A stretch of 21,977 nucleotides of DNA. It comes from JBBQKQ01 sp043719155. Its GTDB lineage: Bacteria > Patescibacteriota > Minisyncoccia > Phycocordibacterales > UBA5272. Below the pieces are notes generated by a model that saw only the letters and a program-made list of their open reading frames with translations, made no database searches and was not told the DNA's origin. Made by a program: the position numbers and the translations under genes. Below are positions 8,378 to 15,932 of the stretch, piece after piece. The stretch lies in the NCBI GenBank assembly GCA_043719155.1, contig JAYSUJ010000041.1, forward strand, positions 1 to 21,977, written 5' to 3'. Positions within the stretch are counted from its first letter, which is position 1; each line of letters begins with the position of its first letter.

Positions 8378-9040
8378 ATGAAGAAAAAAACAGTATTAAT
8401 TATTGGTGGAACTAGTGGACTGGGTCTAGAAATTGCAAATAAACTCAATTCTGAAGGTAAAAAAGTTATAATTACAGGTCGTGAATACACAGGCAATCTG
8501 AGCTTCATTAAATTGAATATACAGAAATTCAGCGATATCGATAAGATTGAAAGTCTTTTAGATTCGGTTGGTGAGGTAGATGAGCTTGTCATAGCTGCAG
8601 GGTATTTTCTCGGTAAAAAAATTGGCGACAATTCAAATGCAGAGTTAGAAGAGATGTTTTCTATTGGATTAACTTTCCCTATTACGTTAGTAAATGAAAT
8701 TATGAAAAAACAGGGAGTTTTAAAAAATTTAATAATCATAACTTCCACTTCACAGTGGACCCCAAGATTGATAGAACCTATTTACACTGCAGTGAAATCT
8801 GGCATTGGAATGTTTGCAAATTCTGTATCCTTAGATGAAAGGATGGGTAAGGTTTTGGTGGTAGGGCCCTCAGGCATGAAAACAAATTTTTGGAAAAATG
8901 GCAACACACAGCTGGCTACATTTCTAGAACCAGAGTTTGTTGCATCCGAAGTAATAAGAGGTTTGGAGGGCGATTTTAAATACAAATTTGTAAAAGTTTT
9001 ACGAGGCCCAATTAGAGTAAATGTGGAGGAAATGAGATAG
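8378..9040 (+). CDS. Short-chain dehydrogenase/reductase (SDR), 220 aa
   Basis: This is a classical SDR with the Rossmann nucleotide site GGTSGLG (residues 10-16) and GR at the end of strand 2, an NNAG-like AAG (VIAAGYF), the catalytic Ser region ITSTSQW, and Tyr/Lys in YTAVK (Y136, K140). It is slightly short for the family. Members oxidise or reduce alcohols, sugars or acyl groups with NAD(P); the substrate is not predictable here. The ATG at 8378 is preferred to a TTG at 8360 because a TACTAT box ends five bases before it, placing the transcription start at the start codon. Between a sugar transferase and Ddl, a role in modifying an envelope sugar is plausible but unproven. Confidence 0.88.
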   Translation: MKKKTVLIIGGTSGLGLEIANKLNSEGKKVIITGREYTGNLSFIKLNIQKFSDIDKIESLLDSVGEVDELVIAAGYFLGKKIGDNSNAELEEMFSIGLTFPITLVNEIMKKQGVLKNLIIITSTSQWTPRLIEPIYTAVKSGIGMFANSVSLDERMGKVLVVGPSGMKTNFWKNGNTQLATFLEPEFVASEVIRGLEGDFKYKFVKVLRGPIRVNVEEMR

Positions 9041-9047
9041 AAAAAAT

Positions 9048-9992
9048 ATGCAAGGAGAAAACAAAGAAAGGGTAAAAATAGCCATTATTTATGGTGGTCC
9101 GGTTGAGGAGCACGAAGTGTCGGTACGAAGCGCAAAAAATATTTTAGAAAATATAGATAAAAGTAAATATGAAGTTAAAGAGTTTCATTTGAGCAAGAAA
9201 GCGAAAGTTGTATCCAAGAAAATAATTATTGAGTTGAAAAGTTTCTTAGTATGGCCCATATTTCACGGAGAGTTTGGAGAAGGTGGCTATGTACAAGAAG
9301 TGTTAGAGAAGAATAGAATAAAGTATATTGGTTCTAACTCCAAAGTATCTAAACTTACAATAGACAAGCTTTCAACTCAAAAAGTTTTAGAAAAGCATAA
9401 AATTTCTGTGCCAAAAAGTTTGCTGGTTTCAAGTTTAAAAGATTTGAAAAAAGTGGAAAAAAGTAAGATGTTTTTTCCACTTATTTTAAAACCAAAAAAC
9501 GGAGGGTCTTCAGTAGATTTATTTAAAGTTAAAAATTTCAAAGAACTAGAAAAATGTACAAAAATTTTATTAAAAAAATATAAAGTTTTTCTGCTACAAG
9601 AATTTATATCTGGAAGAGAGTTTACGTGCGGTGTTTTAAGTATTGGAAAAAAAATATTACCATTTCCAGTTTCTGAGGTGATCTTGCAAGGCCAAGAAGT
9701 CTTTGACTATAATACAAAATATGCAACTTCAGGAATTGAGCATACACCAGCAAGTATAAAACTTGTGCTAAGTTCTAAAATCCAAAAATTAGCTTGTAAA
9801 GTTCATAAAACTTTGGGCTGTAGTGGTGTGACGAGAACAGATATGATTTTGTCTGAAAATAACGAGTTATATGTTCTAGAAATAAACACCATACCTGGGA
9901 TGACAAAAGTTAGTTTTATCCCAGAACAACTAAAATGCTTGGGTATTACTATGTCTAAATTTATTGATATAATGACAGGATATGGGAAATGA
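9048..9992 (+). CDS. ddl: D-alanine--D-alanine ligase
   Basis: This ATP-grasp enzyme joins two D-Ala residues for the peptidoglycan stem peptide. At 314 aa it is typical in length. Motifs in order: YGGPVEEHEVSVRSA at the N-terminus, GEFGEGGYVQEVLE, YIGSN, the ATP-grasp lysine strand LILKPKNGGSSVDLFKV, LLQEFISGREFTCGVL, YNTKYATSGIEHTPAS (omega loop), SGVTRTDMI, and the metal-binding end LYVLEINTIPGMT with the following S and P. It starts seven bases after the SDR stop and overlaps the next gene by 11 bases, so SDR, ddl and epimerase appear co-transcribed. Its presence with RodA implies the cell makes its own D-Ala-D-Ala peptidoglycan. Confidence 0.95.
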   Translation: MQGENKERVKIAIIYGGPVEEHEVSVRSAKNILENIDKSKYEVKEFHLSKKAKVVSKKIIIELKSFLVWPIFHGEFGEGGYVQEVLEKNRIKYIGSNSKVSKLTIDKLSTQKVLEKHKISVPKSLLVSSLKDLKKVEKSKMFFPLILKPKNGGSSVDLFKVKNFKELEKCTKILLKKYKVFLLQEFISGREFTCGVLSIGKKILPFPVSEVILQGQEVFDYNTKYATSGIEHTPASIKLVLSSKIQKLACKVHKTLGCSGVTRTDMILSENNELYVLEINTIPGMTKVSFIPEQLKCLGITMSKFIDIMTGYGK

Positions 9993-11037
9993 AAAAAAAG
10001 AGGAAAAGGTTTTTTTAGTAACAGGTGGGTCCGGCTACGTTGGGCAACTTCTTTTAGAGAGGCTAATGGCAGATGGGAGGGCGCAAAAAATAATTGTAAT
10101 AGACAAAGATGATTTAAGTGAAAGTCTGAAAACTAGTAATAAAATTATTTTTATCAATAAAAACTTGATAGATGGGTGGGAACAAGAAATAGTCGATTTG
10201 GAGAAAAAGAATAATTTTAAAATCACAGATGTGGTTCACTTGGCGTGGCAAATACGCACCATGTACGGGAAGCAAAAGTTGCAAAATTTGTGGAATATTT
10301 TTGGAGCCCAAAAAGTTTTTGAATATGTTAGAAATACTGAAAGTGTAAAAACATTCATCCACTTTTCCACTGTGGCTAGTTATGGAGCTTTCAAAGAAAA
10401 TAGTTTCGATAAAGTTTTTTTGGAAAGTGATAAATTTAGAAAAACCAATTATTTATATGCCGAAGAAAAAAGAATAGTTGAAGAAAATTTAGATAAGATT
10501 AAGTTTAAAAATAAAAATATTTTTGTGATCCGCCCCGCTAGTATTACTGGTAAAAAGGGGAGAGAAAGAACTGGTTTTGGGTTGCAGTCAGCCTTGCTTG
10601 GGAAAATAGAAAGTACAAACTTTATACAGAATTTAATTTTTAAAATTATAAAAAAAGTTTTAAATTTTATGCCGGCAACTAAAACTTGGGCAAGGCAATT
10701 TGTGCATGAAGATGATATTGTAAATGCTATTTTGGTTATGTGTTTTACGGAAAAAAAGTTTGAAAATATAGAAAAATACAATTTATGCCCAGAGAGTTTA
10801 ATTTTAGCTGATGAGATGGGTCAGATGTTAAATAAAAATGTTGTATATATCCATCCTCAAATAGTAAGAGTGTTGTGTTTTTTAGCTTGGCATCTAACTC
10901 TTGGTAAAGTTCCAACAAGCTCTGGTGTGTGGAAAGCGTACTCGTACCCAATAGTTGTCGATGGGTCAAAAATCCTGAAGGATTTTGCAGAGTTTAAGTA
11001 CGCTAAAGTCATTAGAACTACGCATCTCTCTACTTAA
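9982..11037 (+). CDS. NAD-dependent epimerase/dehydratase family protein
   Basis: This is an extended SDR of 351 aa. The NAD site is GGSGYVG (G15, G18, G21), followed by an acidic strand-2 end (IVIDKDD) that favours NAD(H). The catalytic region has FSTVASYG (about residue 130) and YAEEK (Y159, K163). VIRPASITG and a basic WARQFVHEDDI segment are typical of sugar-nucleotide epimerases or dehydratases. The reaction cannot be fixed further; alternatives are a 4-epimerase, a 4,6-dehydratase or a 3-beta-HSD-like enzyme. The start ATG overlaps the end of ddl in another frame, which implies translational coupling. Downstream, 11026-11043 is a small CTCTCT/AGAGAG hairpin without a T tract. Confidence 0.88.
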   Translation: MGNEKKEEKVFLVTGGSGYVGQLLLERLMADGRAQKIIVIDKDDLSESLKTSNKIIFINKNLIDGWEQEIVDLEKKNNFKITDVVHLAWQIRTMYGKQKLQNLWNIFGAQKVFEYVRNTESVKTFIHFSTVASYGAFKENSFDKVFLESDKFRKTNYLYAEEKRIVEENLDKIKFKNKNIFVIRPASITGKKGRERTGFGLQSALLGKIESTNFIQNLIFKIIKKVLNFMPATKTWARQFVHEDDIVNAILVMCFTEKKFENIEKYNLCPESLILADEMGQMLNKNVVYIHPQIVRVLCFLAWHLTLGKVPTSSGVWKAYSYPIVVDGSKILKDFAEFKYAKVIRTTHLST

Positions 11038-11073
11038 AGAGAGTGTAAGGTTATCGGTGCAAGGGTACAACAG

Positions 11074-11102
11074 TTGACAATATAAAATATCTGTTATATA
11101 AT
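11074..11102 (+). promoter_or_regulatory. Consensus sigma70-type promoter
   Basis: TTGACA (11074-11079), a spacer of exactly 17 bases and TATAAT (11097-11102) match the consensus at every position. About 25-30 bases of leader follow, with a GGGC-attcc-GCCC hairpin (11109-11121) directly before the SD. This is the strongest promoter in the window and serves the gene at 11135 alone. Confidence 0.85.
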
Positions 11103-11134
11103 TTGAGTGGGCATTCCGCCCTAGGAGAACAGAA

Positions 11135-12295
11135 ATGGATAAAACCGTTTCCAATGAAGGCCTGGACGATCAAACCAGGCAACATTACCACATTCCGTTT
11201 TTGGCGCAGCTTGCGGGTGCGAAGGACTTCAAAGCCTTCTATCACGAAAGCATGACGCCATTAATGCGACGTGGAATGTCGAAAAGTGGACTGGGACAAC
11301 TTGTTATCCCAGGCATCCTCGCGGGTGCTGTGAGTTATGCTGGATTGTTGCAGTATGGGCAGCTTGGTCTCGGCTTCGGGGCACTGTTCTTTCTGACCAA
11401 CACTTTGATCCAGCTCTTTCTCAATCCACTTATCTCCGAACGAAAAGCAATGGGACAATCTGTGGCCTTTCTCGGCTTCAGTGCGTACTTCCTGCAATTG
11501 ATCAGCGGGGCCTTCGCAGCGACTATCTTGCTAGGCTTTCTTTTCAAACCAGAAGTAGATCAGCGACACTTGGAAAAGGTCGCAACCCAGATGACTCTCT
11601 CGCAAGAGAAAAAGGATCTGGATTTTGCCAAAAATTCTCTCGAAGGAGAGCGTGTAAGCTTGCTCAACAAGGAGCAGGTTAGCACTTCGGCAATTGATCA
11701 GGCAACTAAAGCCTATTCTCAAGCCCAGGGTATGACAGGACAAGCTAGTCTTGCGTATTCTGAAGAGCTCACTAAGGGAAATAGTGGGCGCAAAGCTGGG
11801 GATGGGCCGGTGGCCAAAAAACTTCGGCAGGCTCTCGACGATGCCCAAGCAGCTGAGGGACGAGCACTTGTTGCTCTGACTGAGGCTCGCAAAGAGGCAA
11901 CTGTTGGCAAAATCTCAGTGCCAGTAGAAATCGAGAAGGCCTACTCTGCGGTCAAAGAAAGATATCAAGCCAAAGAGAATGCTTTGATTGCGGCAGGACC
12001 TGGGATGGTGGAGAATTTCTGGTGGCTTTTCCAGAAACTCAAAACCGACCTCCCGATGATCTTGTTTGCAATCATATGGGCGTTCGCAGAGGCGAGCAGC
12101 GTAATCTTTCATGTGCTCAAGGGGCGCAATCCCTACGAGTACGCCCGTGGCGCTGTAATTCCCGACGAGATCGCATACGTGAGAACTATGCGTGATCTCC
12201 AAATCGCTAGGCATCAAGCTTTGGCGTCGCATAAGGCTGCGAATATTGCCTCACGTCAATCCGACCGGATGAGGATCACGCAAGCCCGTGATTAA
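11135..12295 (+). CDS. Membrane protein with long coiled coil, 386 aa, unknown
   Basis: I do not recognise the family with confidence. Predicted layout: polar N-terminus (1-50), hydrophobic spans at about 53-73, 76-97 and 109-137, an Ala/Glu/Lys-rich coiled coil (about 140-285), a fourth span (about 305-327) and a basic, polar tail. Spans either side of a long coiled coil recall DUF4407-type proteins, but this is topology only. The gene stands out: GC content is clearly higher, codons such as CTC, GGC and CGC are common, and it has a true SD (AGGAG 11123-11127, seven bases before ATG), a perfect promoter and a terminator at 12315. Neighbours lack all of these. It looks either acquired or under selection for strong expression. 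Confidence 0.85.
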   Translation: MDKTVSNEGLDDQTRQHYHIPFLAQLAGAKDFKAFYHESMTPLMRRGMSKSGLGQLVIPGILAGAVSYAGLLQYGQLGLGFGALFFLTNTLIQLFLNPLISERKAMGQSVAFLGFSAYFLQLISGAFAATILLGFLFKPEVDQRHLEKVATQMTLSQEKKDLDFAKNSLEGERVSLLNKEQVSTSAIDQATKAYSQAQGMTGQASLAYSEELTKGNSGRKAGDGPVAKKLRQALDDAQAAEGRALVALTEARKEATVGKISVPVEIEKAYSAVKERYQAKENALIAAGPGMVENFWWLFQKLKTDLPMILFAIIWAFAEASSVIFHVLKGRNPYEYARGAVIPDEIAYVRTMRDLQIARHQALASHKAANIASRQSDRMRITQARD

Positions 12296-12314
12296 TATCC
12301 TAGGTTGACGGAAG

Positions 12315-12362
12315 CTGCATGTTGGATGCTTGAGAAATCAGGTGAACGGCATGCAGTTTTTT
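12315..12362 (+). terminator. Rho-independent terminator of the gene at 11135
   Basis: CTGCATG (12315-12321) pairs with CATGCAG (12350-12356) and is followed by six T residues. Flanking A-T and G-T pairs can extend the stem to nine. The loop is long, 28 bases. Confidence 0.7.
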
Positions 12363-12364
12363 AA

Positions 12365-12393
12365 TTGATTTGGGGGTAAAATTGTGCTATAAT
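12365..12393 (+). promoter_or_regulatory. Promoter of the bL25 gene, leaderless
   Basis: TTGATT (12365-12370), 17 bases and TATAAT (12388-12393), with an extended -10 TG two bases before it. The ATG begins eight bases after the -10 box, so the transcript should start at or next to the start codon. Confidence 0.8.
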
Positions 12394-12401
12394 TTCAATC
12401 T

Positions 12402-13037
12402 ATGATTACATTAAAAGCAAATAATAGAGACATTAAAAATAAAAAAATGTCGGTAAGTAGTATTAGGGCTGAGGGTTTGATCCCAGCTGTAGTATATGGG
12501 CCTAAATTTGTTAACACAAATATTACGCTTCATTATCAAGACTTTGTTCGTACTTACAACAAACATGGAGAGACAACTTTAATCCAGTTAGATATAGAAG
12601 GTAAAACTGTTAATACTTTGATACATGAAATAGATTTAAACCCTGTTTCAAACAAGGTACAACACATTGACTTTTACGTGCCAGAAGCTGGTAAAAAAGT
12701 TACAACGTCAGTACCTGTAGAATTTGTAGGTGAGTCTGCAGCTGTAAAAGCTGGTGCTAACCTTGTAAAAGTTCTGCATGAAATTGAGGTTGAGGCTTTG
12801 CCGGAAAACTTGCCAAGATTTATCGAGGCTGATATTTCTTTGATTATAAACATTGAAATAACTTTGCATATCAAAGATCTTAAATTCCCACCTGGAGTAG
12901 AAACCACTTTAGATGGAGATGACGTTGTGGCATCGGCTGTAGAAGTGGTAGAAGAAGTTGAGTCTGCACCAATTGACTTAACAAAGATAGAAGTTGAAAA
13001 GAAAGGTAAGAAAGAAGAAGAGACAGCAGCTGAATAA
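12402..13037 (+). CDS. rplY: 50S ribosomal protein bL25 (TL5/CTC form)
   Basis: This is the ribosomal L25 family, two-domain CTC type, 211 aa. The N-terminal 5S-binding domain has RAEGLIPAVVYGP (residues about 23-35) and the strand pair ending in HEIDLNPVSNKVQHIDFYVP (residues about 70-90). The C-terminal beta domain includes VPVEFVGESAAVKAGANL and an EVEALPENLPRFIEADIS segment, then an acidic/Lys-rich tail. The protein binds 5S rRNA in the central protuberance of the large subunit. The single start ATG is fixed by the leaderless promoter; there is no SD. Its only oddity is DISLIINIEITLHIKDL, slightly diverged from the usual D(V/I)S.L.IGDSIHV.DL. Confidence 0.95.
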   Translation: MITLKANNRDIKNKKMSVSSIRAEGLIPAVVYGPKFVNTNITLHYQDFVRTYNKHGETTLIQLDIEGKTVNTLIHEIDLNPVSNKVQHIDFYVPEAGKKVTTSVPVEFVGESAAVKAGANLVKVLHEIEVEALPENLPRFIEADISLIINIEITLHIKDLKFPPGVETTLDGDDVVASAVEVVEEVESAPIDLTKIEVEKKGKKEEETAAE

Positions 13038-13067
13038 AATTTTATTTTCTAAGATATTTTCCAAAAT

Positions 13068-13107
13068 AAAACAAAAACAAGATTTGAGAAAGTCTTGTTT
13101 TTGTTTT
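13068..13107. terminator. Terminator after bL25
   Basis: A perfect 15-bp inverted repeat (13068-13082 with 13093-13107) with a 10-base loop. It is A-rich on the left arm and T-rich on the right, so it could stop transcription in either direction. Confidence 0.85.
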
Positions 13108-13182
13108 GAAAAAATGTGGAAACTGGCACAAATAAATCTCAAAATCGTATATACTAATAAGAATTAAAAACTAGATTTCACC

Positions 13183-14574
13183 ATGCAAAGCCATAATGAC
13201 AAATTATACAAAATAATTACAATTTTATTTGTATGTTTTTTTGTTATAACCAGTACTTTAACATCAACAAAAGTGTTTGCCCAAAGTGTGTCTCATGGCA
13301 ACCTGGCAATTTCAGGGGTCGAAAGAGCTGCGTTGGAAAAAGAATTAAAAGATTTAGAGGAAGAAAGTGCAAAAATCCAAAAGGAATTGGAAGGTAAAAA
13401 GGGTGAAAGAAAAGGCTTGGAAGGAGAGTTGTCACTTATAAATTCAAAAATTTCACAAAGTAAAAATAAGATAAAACAAACTTCTACAACCATTAAAAAA
13501 CTAGGGGTAGACATTGTGGTGAAAGAAGATAAGATTAAAACATTGGGTCAAAGAATAAATAAAAATATAGAATATATTTCCGACTCTCTTTCGCAGATGA
13601 GAAAAATGGATGACATAAGAGCTGTAGTTGCTTTTTCTAAAGACGAGACTTTCTCAGAAGTTTTCAAAGACTTGGGTAGCTACAAAGCAGTGCAGGCGAG
13701 ACTTTCCGAAAATATGGACGGGCTTAAAACAAATAAAAAGTTTGTAGAGGTGGAAAAAGAAATTTTACTAGATAAAAAAGATGAGACTGAAGCTTTAAAA
13801 AGAAAACAAGAGCAAGACAAGAAAGAAGAGGAGGGGCGAAGTCACGAAAAGAAACAACTTATTTCTTTAACAAAGCAACAAGAAAAAGATTATGAAAAAG
13901 TTTTAGCCGAGAAAAAGAAAAAAGCTGGAGAAATAAAGACTAGACTTTTCAGTTTTGCTGGAGGTAGCACTGCCGCTATTCCTTTTGGTACAGCTGTAAC
14001 ACATGCTGAAATGGCTGAGAAAAATACGGGGGTACCGGCGGCATTTGTCCTGGCTATTTTAACTCAAGAATCGGCTCTGGGCGCCAATGTAGGTAGATGT
14101 TACCTTACAAACTCGCAAACTGGAGCAGGTGTGAATATCAAAAGTGGACAGTCATACACAAACGTAATGAAACCAACCAGAGACGTGCCTCCTTTTTTAG
14201 ATATAGTTTCAGTTATGGGCGGAGACCCATATAAAACAGCCATTTCTTGCCCTATAGCAGGTGTTGCTGGCTGGGGAGGGGCAATGGGCCCTGCACAATT
14301 TATTGCTTCCACTTGGAAAACAGTTTCCAGCAGAGTTGCAGGAATTACCGGTACGTCCAACCCCTGGAACGCAAGAGACTCAATTGTGGGTTCTGCAACG
14401 TACTTATCAGACCTTAATGCTAGTTCTAGCTACCTTTCTCAAATAAAAGCTGCATGTAGATATTATGGTTCTGGGGGCTCCAATTGTAGTTATGGGAGAC
14501 AGGTTATGTCGCGAGTGGTGAAAATCCAAGCTGACATTGACTATTTAAAGCAGTATGGAGCTGAGAGACAGTAG
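13183..14574 (+). CDS. Secreted coiled-coil lytic transglycosylase
   Basis: A 463-aa exported protein. The N-terminus is a signal peptide (basic start, hydrophobic residues about 8-25, likely cleavage after VFA near residue 33). Residues about 47-255 form a long charged coiled coil, as in PcsB and EnvC, which link such coils to septal hydrolase control. The C-terminal domain (about 265-463) is a lytic murein transglycosylase of the SLT/MltB type: LAILTQES with catalytic Glu at E296, GWGGAMGPAQFIASTW near 360-380, and a late Tyr-rich CRYYGSGG motif. Such enzymes cleave glycan strands to 1,6-anhydro-MurNAc ends. Cysteines in the domain (GRCYL, ISCPIAG, AACRYY, SNCSY) may form disulfides outside the cell. 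A TATACT box lies at 13150-13155; no SD is seen. Confidence 0.9.
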   Translation: MQSHNDKLYKIITILFVCFFVITSTLTSTKVFAQSVSHGNLAISGVERAALEKELKDLEEESAKIQKELEGKKGERKGLEGELSLINSKISQSKNKIKQTSTTIKKLGVDIVVKEDKIKTLGQRINKNIEYISDSLSQMRKMDDIRAVVAFSKDETFSEVFKDLGSYKAVQARLSENMDGLKTNKKFVEVEKEILLDKKDETEALKRKQEQDKKEEEGRSHEKKQLISLTKQQEKDYEKVLAEKKKKAGEIKTRLFSFAGGSTAAIPFGTAVTHAEMAEKNTGVPAAFVLAILTQESALGANVGRCYLTNSQTGAGVNIKSGQSYTNVMKPTRDVPPFLDIVSVMGGDPYKTAISCPIAGVAGWGGAMGPAQFIASTWKTVSSRVAGITGTSNPWNARDSIVGSATYLSDLNASSSYLSQIKAACRYYGSGGSNCSYGRQVMSRVVKIQADIDYLKQYGAERQ

Positions 14575-14608
14575 TTTTTCTACAAATTGCGCTTTGGGTA
14601 AAATGTGT

Positions 14609-14614
14609 TATAAT
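14609..14614 (+). promoter_or_regulatory. -10 box of the bL31 gene
   Basis: TATAAT preceded by TGTGT; a leader of about 22 bases would follow with no SD before the ATG at 14643. Confidence 0.6.
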
Positions 14615-14642
14615 ATATAGACAAATTAACTAAATAAATTTT

Positions 14643-14870
14643 ATGAAAACAGCAATACATCCAAAATATAACTCTGCTACAAAAGTGACTTGTGCCTGTG
14701 GAAACGCTTTTACTGCAGGTTCTACAGTAGCGGAGATTAATGTTGAAATCTGTGCAAACTGCCACCCTTTTTGGACAGGTAATGACAAGGTGCTAGATAC
14801 ACAAGGACGTGTAGATAAATTTAAGAAAAGAGCTGCTAAGGTTACAGAAAAAGTTTCAGCAACTAAGTAA
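14643..14870 (+). CDS. rpmE: 50S ribosomal protein bL31
   Basis: The 75-aa product opens MKTAIHPKYN and has the family core STVAEINVEICANCHPFWTG followed by GRVDKFKKR. It is the zinc-binding form with four cysteines, C17, C19, C37 and C40. bL31 bridges the two ribosomal subunits near the central protuberance. It is monocistronic, with a TATAAT box upstream and a hairpin terminator eight bases after the stop. Confidence 0.97.
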   Translation: MKTAIHPKYNSATKVTCACGNAFTAGSTVAEINVEICANCHPFWTGNDKVLDTQGRVDKFKKRAAKVTEKVSATK

Positions 14871-14877
14871 CTACTTA

Positions 14878-14913
14878 AAAAAGCACTTTTCATATTTATG
14901 AATAGTGCTTTTT
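14878..14913. terminator. Terminator after rpmE
   Basis: AAAAAGCACT (14878-14887) pairs perfectly with AGTGCTTTTT (14904-14913); a T-rich stretch follows. The A-rich left arm makes it potentially bidirectional. Confidence 0.85.
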
Positions 14914-14957
14914 GTTTTATTTAAATTGAGTTAAACTATAAAGTAAATATAAAAAAT

Positions 14958-15929
14958 ATGCCACCTATTGAAGAAGTAAAAAAGAATTTTAAAACCAGTT
15001 ACTTGGCTGAGGAGTATTTGGACCTGGAAAAAAAAATAGCTGAAGCCGAGACTTTACTTTCTGATGAAAGCTTAAAAGAAATGGCTCAGGCCGAGATAGA
15101 TGAATACACACAAAGAAAAAGCGACTTGGAAAAAACTATTATTAATATTTTTGAAAAAGATAAAGAGGAGGAGGCTATACCTGACTCTATGATTTTGGAA
15201 ATTCAAGCTGGAGCTGGTGGAGATGAGTCTACGCTTTTTGCAGCGGACTTGGCTAATATGTATTCTGCTTATTGTACAATCCATAAATACTCTTTCAAAA
15301 AAATGGATGACAGCATTTCTGACAATGGGGGATACAAATTTGTGTCTATAGAAATTAAAGGCAAAACTAGTTATGATGACTTTAAACGAGAAACTGGTGT
15401 GCACAGAGTGCAGCGTGTGCCCGAGACAGAAAAAAATGGACGTATTCACACATCTACTGTGACTGTTTCTGTAACTCCAGTAAGAGAGAAAACCAAAGTA
15501 ACTATCCCAGAAAGTGATTTAGAATTTGAAACAAGTCGCTCTGGTGGTGCTGGAGGGCAAAATGTAAACAAGGTGGAAACTGCTGTGCGAGTTATACATA
15601 AGCCAACTGGTTTGTGGTTTCGTTGTACTGTGGAAAGGTCTCAGGCTCAAAATAAACTTCGGGCACTTGCACTTCTTCAAGCCAAGCTTGACCAAATAAA
15701 AGAAGAGGAAGAAGCCAAGCTTTGGAGTGACGAAAAAAAGTTGCAAGTTGGTCGTGGGGGAAGAAGTGAGAAAATCCGTACTTATAATTATTTACAAGAC
15801 AGAGTCACAGACCACAGAATAAAAATGTCTTGGTCTGGTTTGCCACGCATAATGAACGGGGAAAATTTTGATAAAGTTATCATAGCGGTAAAGGAGGGGA
15901 AGATGGGCAACATTGCCGATGAGGAATAG
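14958..15929 (+). CDS. prfA: Peptide chain release factor 1, short form
   Basis: A class I release factor that reads UAA and UAG and hydrolyses peptidyl-tRNA. The catalytic GGQ is at residues 199-201 within SGGAGGQNVNKVETAVR. The codon-recognition tripeptide is P-E-T (155-157) in HRVQRVPETEKNGRIHTS, which is RF1-type; RF2 would have SPF. At 323 aa it lacks about 35 residues relative to E. coli RF1, lost from the N-terminal helical domain 1, a shortening seen in reduced genomes. No programmed frameshift is present. It starts after an AT-rich TATAAA stretch without an SD, and ends three bases before the convergent gene, with no terminator between them. Confidence 0.95.
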   Translation: MPPIEEVKKNFKTSYLAEEYLDLEKKIAEAETLLSDESLKEMAQAEIDEYTQRKSDLEKTIINIFEKDKEEEAIPDSMILEIQAGAGGDESTLFAADLANMYSAYCTIHKYSFKKMDDSISDNGGYKFVSIEIKGKTSYDDFKRETGVHRVQRVPETEKNGRIHTSTVTVSVTPVREKTKVTIPESDLEFETSRSGGAGGQNVNKVETAVRVIHKPTGLWFRCTVERSQAQNKLRALALLQAKLDQIKEEEEAKLWSDEKKLQVGRGGRSEKIRTYNYLQDRVTDHRIKMSWSGLPRIMNGENFDKVIIAVKEGKMGNIADEE

Positions 15930-15932
15930 AGG

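Noticed and set aside
11026..11043. CTCTCT/AGAGAG hairpin as a terminator after the epimerase gene
   Set aside because: The stem is only six base pairs, overlaps the stop codon and has no following T run.
11261..12232. Several minus-strand ORFs of 63-105 codons
   Set aside because: They are shadows of the GC-richer 386-aa gene, which has a promoter, SD and terminator on the plus strand.
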